A model generated the notes under the pieces. That model was not told the DNA's origin. It made no database searches and was given only the letters and a program-made list of their open reading frames with translations. The position numbers and the translations under genes are program-made. A stretch of 39,552 nt of DNA from Helicobacteraceae bacterium (GTDB lineage: Bacteria; Campylobacterota; Campylobacteria; Campylobacterales; Sulfurimonadaceae). The stretch spans positions 1 to 39,552 of the forward strand of contig JALSUN010000018.1 of assembly GCA_027061425.1 (NCBI GenBank). Direction: 5' to 3'. This document shows, piece after piece, positions 30,985-39,526 of the stretch; the stretch's first letter is position 1, and every line of letters begins with the position of its first letter.

Positions 30985-33495
30985 ATGATACGCCATTTTT
31001 TCAACACCTTTGTTCTCGCCTACCCCAAAAGTATCTTAATCGCTCTCTTTTTGATCTCTGCTGTACTAGGTACTCAAGCATTTAAAATAAAGGTCGATGC
31101 CTCTGCTGAGACACTGCTTCTGGAAAATGACAAAGATTTACAATTTACACGAATAATAGCCGAGCGTTACCATACCCCTAACTATTTGGTCATAGCCTAC
31201 ACCCCTGAAAATGACCTGCTTGCACCTAAAACGCTCAAAGAACTCTCTTCTCTCAGTCAGGCTTTAGAGCATCTTTCGGGCGTCGACTCCGTCACCTCCA
31301 TCTTGAATGTTCCCCTCATGAAAAGCCCTGCAAAGCCTATCAAAGAGATGTTAGAAAACATCCCTACCTTGGCATCAAAAGACATTAATTTCACCCTCGC
31401 CAAAGAGGAGTTTCTCAGTAACCCCATCTATGCCCATAACCTTGTGAGTAGTGACTTCAAGACGACAGCCTTGATGATTAATCTAAAAGAGGATAAACGT
31501 TACAAAATCCTTCTGGAAAAACGCAATTATTTACGACTCTTAAGAGAAGAGGGCACATTAACACCTGCTCAAGAGGTTGACCTCTCCAATGCTTCAAGAG
31601 CCTTTGATCTGCACAGGGACATGACACGCATGTTAGAGAGTAACACCATAGAAAGTATTCGTACTATTATGGACAACTACCGTGATGATGCGACCCTCTT
31701 TCTAGGAGGCGCGAGTATGATTTCTAATGACATGGTTAACTATGTCAAACAAGACCTCAAGACTTATGGCAGCATCGTTCTTATCTTGTTGATCATCGTC
31801 TTATGGATTGTCTTTAGAGAGGTTTACTGGGTCCTTATTCCGGTGACGATAGTTACCATCTCCATTATTGCGACCTTGGGACTTTTAGGAATGCTTGGCT
31901 GGGAAATCACCGTCATCTCTTCAAACTTTATCTCTCTGCAACTTATTATCAGTATGTCTATTATCATTCACCTCGTGGTACGCTATAGAGAACTTTCCAG
32001 TGAAGCACCCCCAGAGATCTCTCAACGTGAACTGGTGTTAGAGACCGTCACTTCTATGTCAAAACCTACCTTTTTTGCTGTGCTTACCACCATCGCAGGA
32101 TTTACATCTCTCATCTTCTCTAACATCTTGCCTATCATCAATCTTGGGTTGATGATGAGTGTGGGTATCGTAGTCTCTCTAATTTTAAGTTACCTCATTT
32201 TTCCATGTGTTGTTCTCTTGATACCAAGAAATCGGCCTAAAAAAGCTTTTGAGGCACAGTTCTCATTCCCCAAGTTCTTTGCAAACGCTACCAAGCGTTA
32301 TGGCACTCTTATCTTAGTGGCTACCTTTCTTATCATCATTTATAGCCTTACAGGGGCCTCTAAGCTACGTGTAGAGAACAGTTTCATCAACTACTTCAAG
32401 TCTTCTACCGAGATCTATCAGGGTATGGTCGTTATCGACCAGCAACTTGGTGGGACTACACCTCTTGATATTATTATAGATTTTCCACCAGAGCCCAAAC
32501 AGTTAGAACAAAAAGAAGATGGTGATGATGAGTTTTCAGAATTTGATGATTTTGAAGAGGAGTTCTCTGCCACAAAAAATGATGCGCAATACTGGTTTAC
32601 CTCTGACAAAATGCACAAAGTCTCTCAAATCCATAATTACTTGGAGAGCCTTCCTGAAGTAGGTAAAGTCCTCTCATTAGGTACCATGCTGGAGTTGGGG
32701 CGCTCACTTAATGATGGCAAATGTTTAGACAACTTTCAACTTGCTCTTTTACATAACGAGCTGCCCCCTAAATTTAAAGAGATCGTTTTAGACCCCTATA
32801 TCAGCATAGAGAACAACCAGACCCGATTTGCACTGCGTATTGTAGACTCCAACCCTGAACTTAGACGCGATGCCCTATTGCACAAGATAAAAGATGACCT
32901 TGTCAACAAACTCCACATCAAACCCGAGAACATCCACCTCTCTAACATCATGGTCCTCTACAACAACATGCTACAGAGTCTCTTTAGCTCACAGATCCTC
33001 ACTTTGGGCATTATGGTCTTACTGCTCTCTGTTATGTTCTTTATGCTCTTTAAGTCACTCAAAGTGACCTTTATCGCTATGGTCGCAAACCTTGTACCAG
33101 TAAGTGTGATCTTTGGATTTATGGGGCATAACGCCATACCGCTCGACATGATGACCATTACCATTGCTGCCATCAGTGTGGGTATCGCTGTTGATAACAC
33201 CATCCACTACATCTATCGCTACAAAATAGAGTTTGCAAAAGATCATGATTATCTTCAAGCTATGCAGCGTTCACATGAAAGTATAGGTTATGCCATGACC
33301 TATACTTCTATAGCTATCATGATAGGCTTTATGATCTTGGTACTCTCATCATTCATACCTACCATCTATTTTGGTCTTTTGACTGTTTTAAGTATGTTTA
33401 TGGCGATTTTGGCAGACTTGATGTTACTGCCTAAGTTGATCTTGTTAGTCAAGCCGTTTGGAAAGGGAACAGAGGGTGAGCGTTTAACGCCTTAG
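30985..33495 (+). CDS. RND/MMPL-family exporter of the mla operon
   Basis: 836 residues with the classic RND layout: one N-terminal helix, a large periplasmic loop, a five/six-helix block (residues about 258-415), then a second loop and a second block (about 660-830). DMMTITIAAISVGIAVDNTIHYIYRY is the sterol-sensing/MMPL motif with conserved Asp. It resembles HpnN-type hopanoid transporters and the C. jejuni gene next to mlaAC. It carries an acidic insert (about 509-532) like that of MlaA. No mlaFEDB genes are nearby, so it may move lipid in place of the ABC complex. Its 3' end overlaps the convergent phosphatase gene by 12 bp. Confidence 0.88.
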   Translation: MIRHFFNTFVLAYPKSILIALFLISAVLGTQAFKIKVDASAETLLLENDKDLQFTRIIAERYHTPNYLVIAYTPENDLLAPKTLKELSSLSQALEHLSGVDSVTSILNVPLMKSPAKPIKEMLENIPTLASKDINFTLAKEEFLSNPIYAHNLVSSDFKTTALMINLKEDKRYKILLEKRNYLRLLREEGTLTPAQEVDLSNASRAFDLHRDMTRMLESNTIESIRTIMDNYRDDATLFLGGASMISNDMVNYVKQDLKTYGSIVLILLIIVLWIVFREVYWVLIPVTIVTISIIATLGLLGMLGWEITVISSNFISLQLIISMSIIIHLVVRYRELSSEAPPEISQRELVLETVTSMSKPTFFAVLTTIAGFTSLIFSNILPIINLGLMMSVGIVVSLILSYLIFPCVVLLIPRNRPKKAFEAQFSFPKFFANATKRYGTLILVATFLIIIYSLTGASKLRVENSFINYFKSSTEIYQGMVVIDQQLGGTTPLDIIIDFPPEPKQLEQKEDGDDEFSEFDDFEEEFSATKNDAQYWFTSDKMHKVSQIHNYLESLPEVGKVLSLGTMLELGRSLNDGKCLDNFQLALLHNELPPKFKEIVLDPYISIENNQTRFALRIVDSNPELRRDALLHKIKDDLVNKLHIKPENIHLSNIMVLYNNMLQSLFSSQILTLGIMVLLLSVMFFMLFKSLKVTFIAMVANLVPVSVIFGFMGHNAIPLDMMTITIAAISVGIAVDNTIHYIYRYKIEFAKDHDYLQAMQRSHESIGYAMTYTSIAIMIGFMILVLSSFIPTIYFGLLTVLSMFMAILADLMLLPKLILLVKPFGKGTEGERLTP

Positions 33496-33921
33496 AAGCT
33501 CTTTGACACAGTGTTCTATCATATCGTAGACCTTGTCAAAGCCCTCATATCCTGAAAAAAAATAAGGATCTGGCACATCAGCATTGTCAGCACCATAAAA
33601 GCCCAACTTCACCACATTTTTAGCACCCATTGCTTGAACATCTTGAAGGTTCTTCTCATCAAGCACCACAATACGTTCAAAATGCTCTATATCTTCTGCT
33701 GTAATTTGACGCGCACGTTGCATAGAGATATCGATGCCATGTCTTTTTGCAATACGTATAGAGTCTTCACAGGGAGCTTCTCCAACATGCCAACTGCCTG
33801 TTCCACATGAGTCTATCTCTATAGTTAGAGCTCTCTCTCTGGCCACCTCTTTAGCGATGCCTTCTGCCAAAGGAGAGCGACAAATATTTCCCAAACAGAC
33901 AAAAAGCAGAGACTTTGGCAT
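33484..33921 (-). CDS. Low-molecular-weight protein tyrosine phosphatase
   Basis: 145 residues. The CX5R loop is CLGNICRS with catalytic Cys9 and Arg15 close to the N-terminus; the general acid is Asp118 in VPDPYF. Both are diagnostic of the family. It may dephosphorylate tyrosine kinases of surface polysaccharide synthesis or act generally. It starts within the stop of the upstream acyl-CoA synthetase gene (TAATG), suggesting coupled translation, and its end overlaps the convergent RND gene. Confidence 0.94.
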   Translation of the reverse strand: MPKSLLFVCLGNICRSPLAEGIAKEVARERALTIEIDSCGTGSWHVGEAPCEDSIRIAKRHGIDISMQRARQITAEDIEHFERIVVLDEKNLQDVQAMGAKNVVKLGFYGADNADVPDPYFFSGYEGFDKVYDMIEHCVKELLRR

Positions 33922-35591
33922 TATGAATTGTCTGCCTCAACATAGAGGTAACGCTTAATTTTTTTCGTTGGCGTCTTCACAAACTCTTCACGCTGTTCTA
34001 TCACCTTACGAATACGTGAAAAGGAAGAGACATTACCATTTACCTCTTCACGGATCTCCTCTAAAAGCGCCTCAATTTTAGAGTGCATCTTTGTTTCCGA
34101 CTTGTTGGTCACACCAAAATAAGCATCAAGCTTTTCTGGATCAAGGTAAATACGTGCAGTAAGTGTACCCTTAGCATCAAAAACAAGAGAATCACCTACA
34201 AGTGGATGTGCGTTGATGGCCGCCTCTATCTGTTCTGGATAGATGTTCTCTCCACCTGGACCTACTATAATATTTTTAGAACGTCCGCTCATAAAGAAGT
34301 AGTTGTCTTCATCAAAATAACCAATATCTTCGGTGTTAAACCATCCCTCTTCATCCATCACTTCAGCCGTCTTTTCGGGATCTTTATAATACCCCTTCAT
34401 GACATTAGGGCCCTTCGCCCATAAGATTCCCACACCATTTTCATCTTGGTTTCGTAACTCTAAGGTCACACCTGGAAGCGCAGGGCCAATAGCACGGTAC
34501 TTCGTAATACTTGGGTTTGTTCCTGCCAAAATAGGGGCAGTCTCTGTTAAACCATAACCGATGCAGTAAGGAAAACTGGCCTCTCGCAAAAACTTCTCAA
34601 CACTAGGAGAGACGCCTGCACCACCGATACCAAAAAAGCGAAGCTCTCCACCAAAGGTCTCTATGAGCTTCTTACCTGCAATAGCATTAAGCTTACGACG
34701 TACAAAAGGTATTTTGTACAAGAACCGTATGAAGAAGTTTTTCTCAAAATTTGGCTGTATTTTGTTTTTGTAGATCTTTTCTATAATAAGCGGTACTGTC
34801 AACATAAATGTTGGTTTGACACTACCCATCGCTCTAATCAGAACAGTAGGAGTAGGTGGTTTCAAGATGTAAGATATGGAAGCACCATTGAGCATCGGAA
34901 TTAAGAAGCCAACCGTACACTCAAAAGTGTGTGCCATAGGCAGTACTGAAAGAAAACGGTCTTCTGTATAGATATCCACCAAGTACTGTGAAGCAGTGGC
35001 GTCGAATGTCAGGTTTTTCTGGGTGAGCATCACCCCTTTTGAACTTCCTGTTGTTCCCGAAGTGTAGATGATCGCAGCCAGATCATCTTCTTTAACCACA
35101 ACCTCTTTATCCAACTTCTGCATCATCTTATCAACGTTAGAAGGGGATGAAAATTCATCAAACACCTCTAAATCATTCAGCATCACTAAAAGACTTAAAA
35201 CAGGAGGTTGGGCCTCATCTAACATGTTGTCTAACAACTTTTTAGAGACAAAAGCAGCCTTACACTCAGCATGAACAGCGATATGCATCGCTTCTGAGAC
35301 ATGAAAGTCGGGAAGCACAGGTACGATAACAGCGCCCATCGTAGTAACCGCCAGATAAACAGCACCCCAGTTGGGCATGTTTTCACTATATAATGCCACC
35401 TTGTCACCACTACGTATACCGTACTTTCGCAAAGTCTCTTGGATACCTACTATCTTTTCTGCAAGCGCTCTGTAAGTCATACTCTCTTCACCCACAAAAC
35501 CTACAGCAGGTCTATCAGCATAGGCTTCTTGACTGTACTCAAACAGTGACTTCAATGTTAATGACGGCAGTTCTATAAATGTTTTTTCCAT
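33921..35591 (-). CDS. AMP-binding long-chain fatty acid-CoA ligase-like protein
   Basis: 556 residues of the ANL superfamily. The P-loop motif is YTSGTTGSSKGVML, followed by the LPMAHTFECTVGFL region, IGYGLTETAPI (A5), GWFNTEDIGYFDEDNYFFMSGR (A7-A8) and the C-terminal lysine motif VKTPTKKIKRY. It activates a carboxylate, most likely a long-chain fatty acid, to the acyl-AMP and then acyl-CoA or acyl-carrier thioester. It is co-directional with a methyltransferase upstream and the phosphatase downstream. The substrate is inferred from family resemblance. Confidence 0.9.
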   Translation of the reverse strand: MEKTFIELPSLTLKSLFEYSQEAYADRPAVGFVGEESMTYRALAEKIVGIQETLRKYGIRSGDKVALYSENMPNWGAVYLAVTTMGAVIVPVLPDFHVSEAMHIAVHAECKAAFVSKKLLDNMLDEAQPPVLSLLVMLNDLEVFDEFSSPSNVDKMMQKLDKEVVVKEDDLAAIIYTSGTTGSSKGVMLTQKNLTFDATASQYLVDIYTEDRFLSVLPMAHTFECTVGFLIPMLNGASISYILKPPTPTVLIRAMGSVKPTFMLTVPLIIEKIYKNKIQPNFEKNFFIRFLYKIPFVRRKLNAIAGKKLIETFGGELRFFGIGGAGVSPSVEKFLREASFPYCIGYGLTETAPILAGTNPSITKYRAIGPALPGVTLELRNQDENGVGILWAKGPNVMKGYYKDPEKTAEVMDEEGWFNTEDIGYFDEDNYFFMSGRSKNIIVGPGGENIYPEQIEAAINAHPLVGDSLVFDAKGTLTARIYLDPEKLDAYFGVTNKSETKMHSKIEALLEEIREEVNGNVSSFSRIRKVIEQREEFVKTPTKKIKRYLYVEADNS

Positions 35592-35603
35592 AACTATCCC
35601 TAT

Positions 35604-36212
35604 TTATCTCTTCTGTACTATGACTTGTATCAGTTCAGCTTCACCCTGATGCCCAGAGCCTTCATTCAAATCATCACAACACGCTTCAATAACAATGAGT
35701 GTAACATCATCACGATTAAATATCTGTTGCACAGACTCTAGCGTATATAACAACTCTGGCATCTTTGGTCCGCCAGAGTCTCTTTGTAACTGCTCTAGTG
35801 CAAAAAACTCACCCATAAAGTAGCCACCTGGCACCAACAAGTCGATGGCATAACCGAAAGTCTTTGAACGTAGGGGCTCTTTAAGGTGTAAAAAAGAGGT
35901 TAAAATAGCATCATACTTCTCTTCACTTCTCCACGTCTCGAGATCTGCCAAGATAGTTTTGATCTTGACACCCATCTCTTGTGCTAAGTTCTCTGCCTTT
36001 TTCAGCCCTGTATCTGAGGCATCTAGAGCAGTCACATCATGTCCCAAAGAAGCCAAATAACAGGCGGTACGCCCTTCACCTTCACCTAAAAGCAGTATCT
36101 TAGAGTGAGAAGGAAGGCGTTCACTATGTATCGCTAAAAAGGCATTGGGTTTTTTTCCGTAGAGGTAACCTTCTCTCGAAAACTTACCATTCCACATCTC
36201 TTGTATGTTCAT
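35604..36212 (-). CDS. Class I SAM-dependent methyltransferase (TehB-like)
   Basis: 202 residues. SAM motif I is ILLLGEGEGRTACYLASLG, followed by VTALDASDTGLKKAE and LLVPGGYFMGEFF. The N-terminus WNGKFSREGYLYGKKPN resembles TehB/thiopurine-type methyltransferases. The substrate is unknown. It lies 12 bp upstream of the acyl-CoA ligase gene in the same direction. Confidence 0.85.
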   Translation of the reverse strand: MNIQEMWNGKFSREGYLYGKKPNAFLAIHSERLPSHSKILLLGEGEGRTACYLASLGHDVTALDASDTGLKKAENLAQEMGVKIKTILADLETWRSEEKYDAILTSFLHLKEPLRSKTFGYAIDLLVPGGYFMGEFFALEQLQRDSGGPKMPELLYTLESVQQIFNRDDVTLIVIEACCDDLNEGSGHQGEAELIQVIVQKR

Positions 36213-36356
36213 TTATGTCCTTGTTTACAACATCTATTATGGTGGTTAAAAATTAGGAGTAAAAACAGAGAGGTCGTGATGACATATACTATCTTTAACG
36301 CTTATTCTCAAAGATATACTAGCCAATCATTTCTGAAATATAGTGTTAATAGGTGT
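36213..36356. other. Intergenic region, no gene seen
   Basis: 144 bp between pcm and the methyltransferase gene, AT-rich. It should contain the promoter for the leftward methyltransferase-ligase-phosphatase genes, but I see no consensus box I trust. Confidence 0.4.
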
Positions 36357-36998
36357 TTAACGTTGTACTCCGTCAACTACTGGTACAAATTCACAAACTT
36401 CAAGTTCATCTTCCATCAGTTCATCCCCTATTTTAACAAAGCGGGTAATGACCTGCTGTCCATTTTTTTCCATAGGTGCTACGATGATACCACGAGGTAC
36501 CAACTGGTCTATAATGGCTTGAGGGATAAAGGTAGGTGCTGCAGAGAAGAGTATACGGTCATAAGGTGCATACTGCGCCCACCCTTTTTGTCCATCGTCT
36601 GTGCGGGTGTGAATGTTTTGAAGACCGAGTTCACGAAAACGTTTTTTAGCGTCACTGAGGAGTGTCTCTATACGTTCTATAGAGAAGACACCGCGAAAAA
36701 GATGCGCCAGTACTGCCGCCTGATAGCCACTTCCACATCCTATTTCTAAAATACGGTCAGCACCTTCTGGTTCCAGGTACTCAGTCATCTTAGCTACCGT
36801 TAATGGCGAGGAGATGTACTGCTGTGCCCCTATGGGAAGGGCATCAAGCTTATACGCGTGTTGGCGCATCGCAGCAGGAACAAACTTCTCTCTGTTTGTG
36901 TTGATGATGGCCTCTCTTACCTTGGGTGAAAGTTCAAACACTTTGCTGATATCATCAGCCATACGTGTGGTTTTAATAGCGGTTATTCTATCTATCAT
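36357..36998 (-). CDS. pcm: Protein-L-isoaspartate O-methyltransferase
   Basis: 213 residues. PCMT methylates isoaspartyl residues to start repair of aged proteins. PIGAQQYISSPLTVAKMTEYL is the family motif; DRILEIGCGSGYQAAVLAHL is SAM motif I and LVPRGIIVAPM is also conserved. It overlaps the carbon-nitrogen hydrolase gene by 4 nt (ATGA) and is the last gene of the nrdB-hydrolase-pcm operon. Confidence 0.96.
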   Translation of the reverse strand: MIDRITAIKTTRMADDISKVFELSPKVREAIINTNREKFVPAAMRQHAYKLDALPIGAQQYISSPLTVAKMTEYLEPEGADRILEIGCGSGYQAAVLAHLFRGVFSIERIETLLSDAKKRFRELGLQNIHTRTDDGQKGWAQYAPYDRILFSAAPTFIPQAIIDQLVPRGIIVAPMEKNGQQVITRFVKIGDELMEDELEVCEFVPVVDGVQR

Positions 36999-37735
36999 TT
37001 TATTCCTACATCTAAATATCGGCGCATCTTGAGCACCTCTTTTTCATCATATATACCCTCTAAAACAAGCGCATCTTTATTACGTACTTCTTCTCCAAAA
37101 GGGGTAATAATCCCACTCATACCCGTAGTATCACTATTTTTAGTGTCTGAAGCGACCACATAACACTGGTTCATGATCGCTATAGCGTTTGTTAAAGAGA
37201 CAAAATTTTGCGTGCGTAGTTTACCCCATTGTGCAGGAATTAGCAAAACTTCTGCACCTTCAAGTTTTTGAAGTAACTTTTTAAAGCGTATTTCAAAACA
37301 GATCAGCACGCCAAAACGGATACCATCAACTTCAAAAACAGCGACTTCTTCTTCCCTTCCTGCTTTAAAGAATTCATGTTCTCCACCAAACTTAAACAGT
37401 TCTACTTTAGCCTGTTTATGGACTACTGTTCCTCTGTGAAACACCTTGGCAACATTATAAAACCCACCATCTTCACGCACTTCTATCATCGTTGCCACAA
37501 TAATCTGCTCCTCGGCTAAAGCACAAAGTCTAGTGGTGATCTCTTTGGAAAAAGCAGCAGCGACACTAAAGTTGTCATAATCAAAATTGGTGAAAGAGAG
37601 TTCAGGAAGGACGACGATGACATCTTTAGGAAGGTTTACAATACACTCACAAAGTAACGCAAGGTTCTCCTCGTAGGTATGGTTTTCGCTGGTGTAAGCA
37701 AGAGAGCAGAGGGGACGCTTTTTAAAAGTCGTCAA
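36995..37735 (-). CDS. Carbon-nitrogen hydrolase (nitrilase superfamily)
   Basis: 246 residues with the Glu-Lys-Cys triad of the superfamily: Glu45 in VVLPELSF, Lys110 in KQAKVELF and Cys146 in GVLICFEIRF. Such enzymes hydrolyse amides or nitriles; omega-amidase or deaminated-glutathione amidase activity is possible but not provable. It overlaps the 3' end of nrdB by 14 bp and pcm by 4 bp, so it is embedded in one leftward operon. Confidence 0.9.
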   Translation of the reverse strand: MTTFKKRPLCSLAYTSENHTYEENLALLCECIVNLPKDVIVVLPELSFTNFDYDNFSVAAAFSKEITTRLCALAEEQIIVATMIEVREDGGFYNVAKVFHRGTVVHKQAKVELFKFGGEHEFFKAGREEEVAVFEVDGIRFGVLICFEIRFKKLLQKLEGAEVLLIPAQWGKLRTQNFVSLTNAIAIMNQCYVVASDTKNSDTTGMSGIITPFGEEVRNKDALVLEGIYDEKEVLKMRRYLDVGIK

Positions 37736-38750
37736 AATCTAAAGAGCCTTTAGAGTAGTTGGCCACAGTGCCTTCAAAGAAATTGGTCTTTTGGTCATTA
37801 AATGAAGCAAAATCAGTCACCCATTTTATAGGGTTCTCTACATTATAGATAGGCTCAAGTTTTACCGCCTGCAGACGCTCATCTGCCAAAAACTGAATGT
37901 ACTGCTCTATAATCTCATCTGTCAGACCTAAGATCTGCCCTTGTGTAATGTACTTACCCCAAGAGACTTCAAGTGCCACAGCATCTCTAAACATCTGGTA
38001 GACCTCTTCGATAAGTTCAGGTGTAAAGAGTTCAGGGCGTTCACGACGTAGTGAATTAATAAGGTTTTGAAATAAAATCAGGTGGGTCACTTCATCACGC
38101 TGGATAAAACGAATCATCTGTGCAGAACCCAGCATCTTACCCGCACGCGCCAAGGTATAGATATAAGCAAAGCCACTGTAAAAGTAGATACCCTCTAAAA
38201 TCTGATTCGCAAAACAGGCTTTTAAGAAGTTCTCTTCGGTAGGGTTGTCTGAAAGCATCTCATACTTCACAGCAATCGCATCATTTTTAGACTTAAGCAT
38301 CATGTCTTGACGCCAAAGATCATAAATCTCTTCAGAGTTTTGAGAGATAGAGTCCACCATTACAGCATAAGACTGAGAGTGCAGTGCCTCTTCAAATGAC
38401 TGACGGACCAGAATAAGGTTAATCTCTGGCGCTGTAATGTAAGGGTTTACATTATCAATAAGGTTGTTGGTCTGTAGTGAATCCATAAAAATAAGCTGAG
38501 ACAGCGCCTTATCATAAGCAGTCTTTTCACCCTCTGTAAGTTGCTTATAATCATTGGCATCACGGGTCATGTCCACCTCTTTAGGGAACCATGTGTTGTT
38601 CAACATCACTTCCCAAAGGTTATATGCCCACTGATACTTAATGTTGTTAAGCTCAAAAATACCGGTCGGATTACCACCAAATATCTTACGTTCGTTTACA
38701 TGTTCATTAGAGTTCGGATTGTAGATTTTTTTTCTGTTAATAGTTGTCAT
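37722..38750 (-). CDS. nrdB: Class Ia ribonucleoside-diphosphate reductase, beta subunit
   Basis: 342 residues. The diiron ligands align with E. coli R2: Asp90, Glu121, His124, Glu186, Glu220 and His223. The radical tyrosine is Tyr128 in EEALHSQSY. It supplies the tyrosyl radical to NrdA, encoded about 28 kb away in the opposite orientation; I recall nrdA and nrdB also being unlinked in Helicobacter. It is the first gene of a leftward operon with a nitrilase-family gene and pcm. A hairpin in the leader at 38777-38796 could be regulatory. Confidence 0.97.
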   Translation of the reverse strand: MTTINRKKIYNPNSNEHVNERKIFGGNPTGIFELNNIKYQWAYNLWEVMLNNTWFPKEVDMTRDANDYKQLTEGEKTAYDKALSQLIFMDSLQTNNLIDNVNPYITAPEINLILVRQSFEEALHSQSYAVMVDSISQNSEEIYDLWRQDMMLKSKNDAIAVKYEMLSDNPTEENFLKACFANQILEGIYFYSGFAYIYTLARAGKMLGSAQMIRFIQRDEVTHLILFQNLINSLRRERPELFTPELIEEVYQMFRDAVALEVSWGKYITQGQILGLTDEIIEQYIQFLADERLQAVKLEPIYNVENPIKWVTDFASFNDQKTNFFEGTVANYSKGSLDFDDF

Positions 38751-38776
38751 TTTTCTGCCTGAATTGAAAATTCAAA

Positions 38777-38796
38777 TTGTAGTGCTTGGACTACAA
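38777..38796. promoter_or_regulatory. Inverted repeat in the nrdB leader
   Basis: TTGTAGT (38777-38783) and ACTACAA (38790-38796) form a perfect 7-bp dyad with a 6-nt loop, 27 bp upstream of the nrdB start. A second small dyad, TTGAA/TTCAA (38764-38775), is adjacent. It does not match the NrdR box. Confidence 0.4.
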
Positions 38797-38850
38797 ATAA
38801 AGTAGATGATTATGGCAAAAATATGATTGATTCTTGTTGAAAAAGAGAAA

Positions 38851-38870
38851 GCCGAGGGAGAAATCTCTCC
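38851..38870 (-). terminator. Probable terminator after the DUF2892 genes
   Basis: GGAGA (38857-38861) and TCTCC (38866-38870) make a short stem. On the minus strand a TTTCTCTTTTT tract follows, just after the stop of the leftward DUF2892 gene. Confidence 0.4.
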
Positions 38871-38875
38871 ACCTA

Positions 38876-39109
38876 TTAAAATACAGCTTCATCACTCTGA
38901 TGTAAAGGACAACTGCTTAACCCAATAATAAAGTAGATAGGACACCATCTTGCCAAGGCTGTTAGCATAAGGATCATCCCTATCGGTCCAAGTAAAAGTC
39001 CATAAACGTTGTTCAACTCAAAAGCAATATGCCACCCAAAGGCCAAGGCAACCACACCCATGACCAAACGGATACCAATGTCCCATCGTCCTAAGTTTCG
39101 TGTTTTCAT
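38876..39109 (-). CDS. DUF2892 (YgaP-like) small membrane protein 1
   Basis: 77 residues with two hydrophobic segments (about 15-28 and 33-52) and the DUF2892 ending RWCPIYFIIGLSSC. The domain also occurs as the membrane part of YgaP-type rhodanese proteins; alone its role is unknown. It is 11 bp downstream of a paralogous gene in the same direction. The cysteines in WCP and SSC are family features. Confidence 0.85.
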   Translation of the reverse strand: MKTRNLGRWDIGIRLVMGVVALAFGWHIAFELNNVYGLLLGPIGMILMLTALARWCPIYFIIGLSSCPLHQSDEAVF

Positions 39110-39120
39110 CTCTTACTCCT

Positions 39121-39312
39121 TTATTTTTTGGTCTCACAACCAGTATTGATTTTTAAAATACTATAGAGAGGGCAAAGTCCTACAATGGCCGTCACAAGAG
39201 GCACAAGACCTACTGCACCCCAATAACTCTGCGCATAAAAGCCCCAACCAATAACAGCAACGCCTACCGCACCTCTTAAAATTCTGTCAACCTTTCCTTC
39301 GTTAAAACACAT
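39121..39312 (-). CDS. DUF2892 (YgaP-like) small membrane protein 2
   Basis: 63 residues: MCFNEGKVDRILRGAVGVAVIG start, two membrane segments, and the family ending VGLCPLYSILKINTGC. It is the first gene of a leftward two-gene unit with the other DUF2892 protein. In sulfur-oxidising bacteria such genes often accompany rhodaneses, but none is visible here. Confidence 0.87.
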   Translation of the reverse strand: MCFNEGKVDRILRGAVGVAVIGWGFYAQSYWGAVGLVPLVTAIVGLCPLYSILKINTGCETKK

Positions 39313-39413
39313 GATAATTCCTTTTCGAAGCTCTTTTGAACTTCTATTGTTTAGATGGTGTCAGTATGACAGAAAAGGGAATTGTTGTGTGTTACTTGTG
39401 TTACAGAAGAGTT

Positions 39414-39458
39414 GGTCTTTGGTCTTTGGTCTTTGGTCTTTGGTCTTTGGTCTTTGGT
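39414..39458. repeat. Heptamer tandem repeat (GGTCTTT x 6)
   Basis: Six perfect copies of GGTCTTT from 39414 to 39455, plus a partial GGT. A 7-bp unit is prone to copy-number change by slippage and is out of phase with codons. It lies about 100 bp upstream of the DUF2892 gene start, in DNA with no convincing gene. Confidence 0.9.
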
Positions 39459-39494
39459 AAAAGGGTAATCTGTTTTGTAAACAAAGTCAAGCCT

Positions 39495-39526
39495 TCCGTC
39501 ACTCCTGCAAAGGCAGGAGTCCACGA
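39495..39526. repeat. REP-like palindromic element
   Basis: ACTCCTGC (39501-39508) and GCAGGAGT (39513-39520) form a perfect 8-bp stem with an AAAG loop, flanked by CGTC and CCACGA. It resembles the dispersed CGTCATTCCCGCGAAAGCGG-type palindromes found in many proteobacterial genomes, which give the tell-tale peptide TPAKAGVH in false ORFs. Confidence 0.65.

Noticed and set aside
33484..33495. Frameshift suspected where the RND and phosphatase genes overlap
   Set aside because: Both reading frames are complete with family-typical ends; a 12-bp convergent overlap is normal.
39414..39458. Possible CRISPR array
   Set aside because: The 7-bp units are contiguous with no spacers; a simple tandem repeat.
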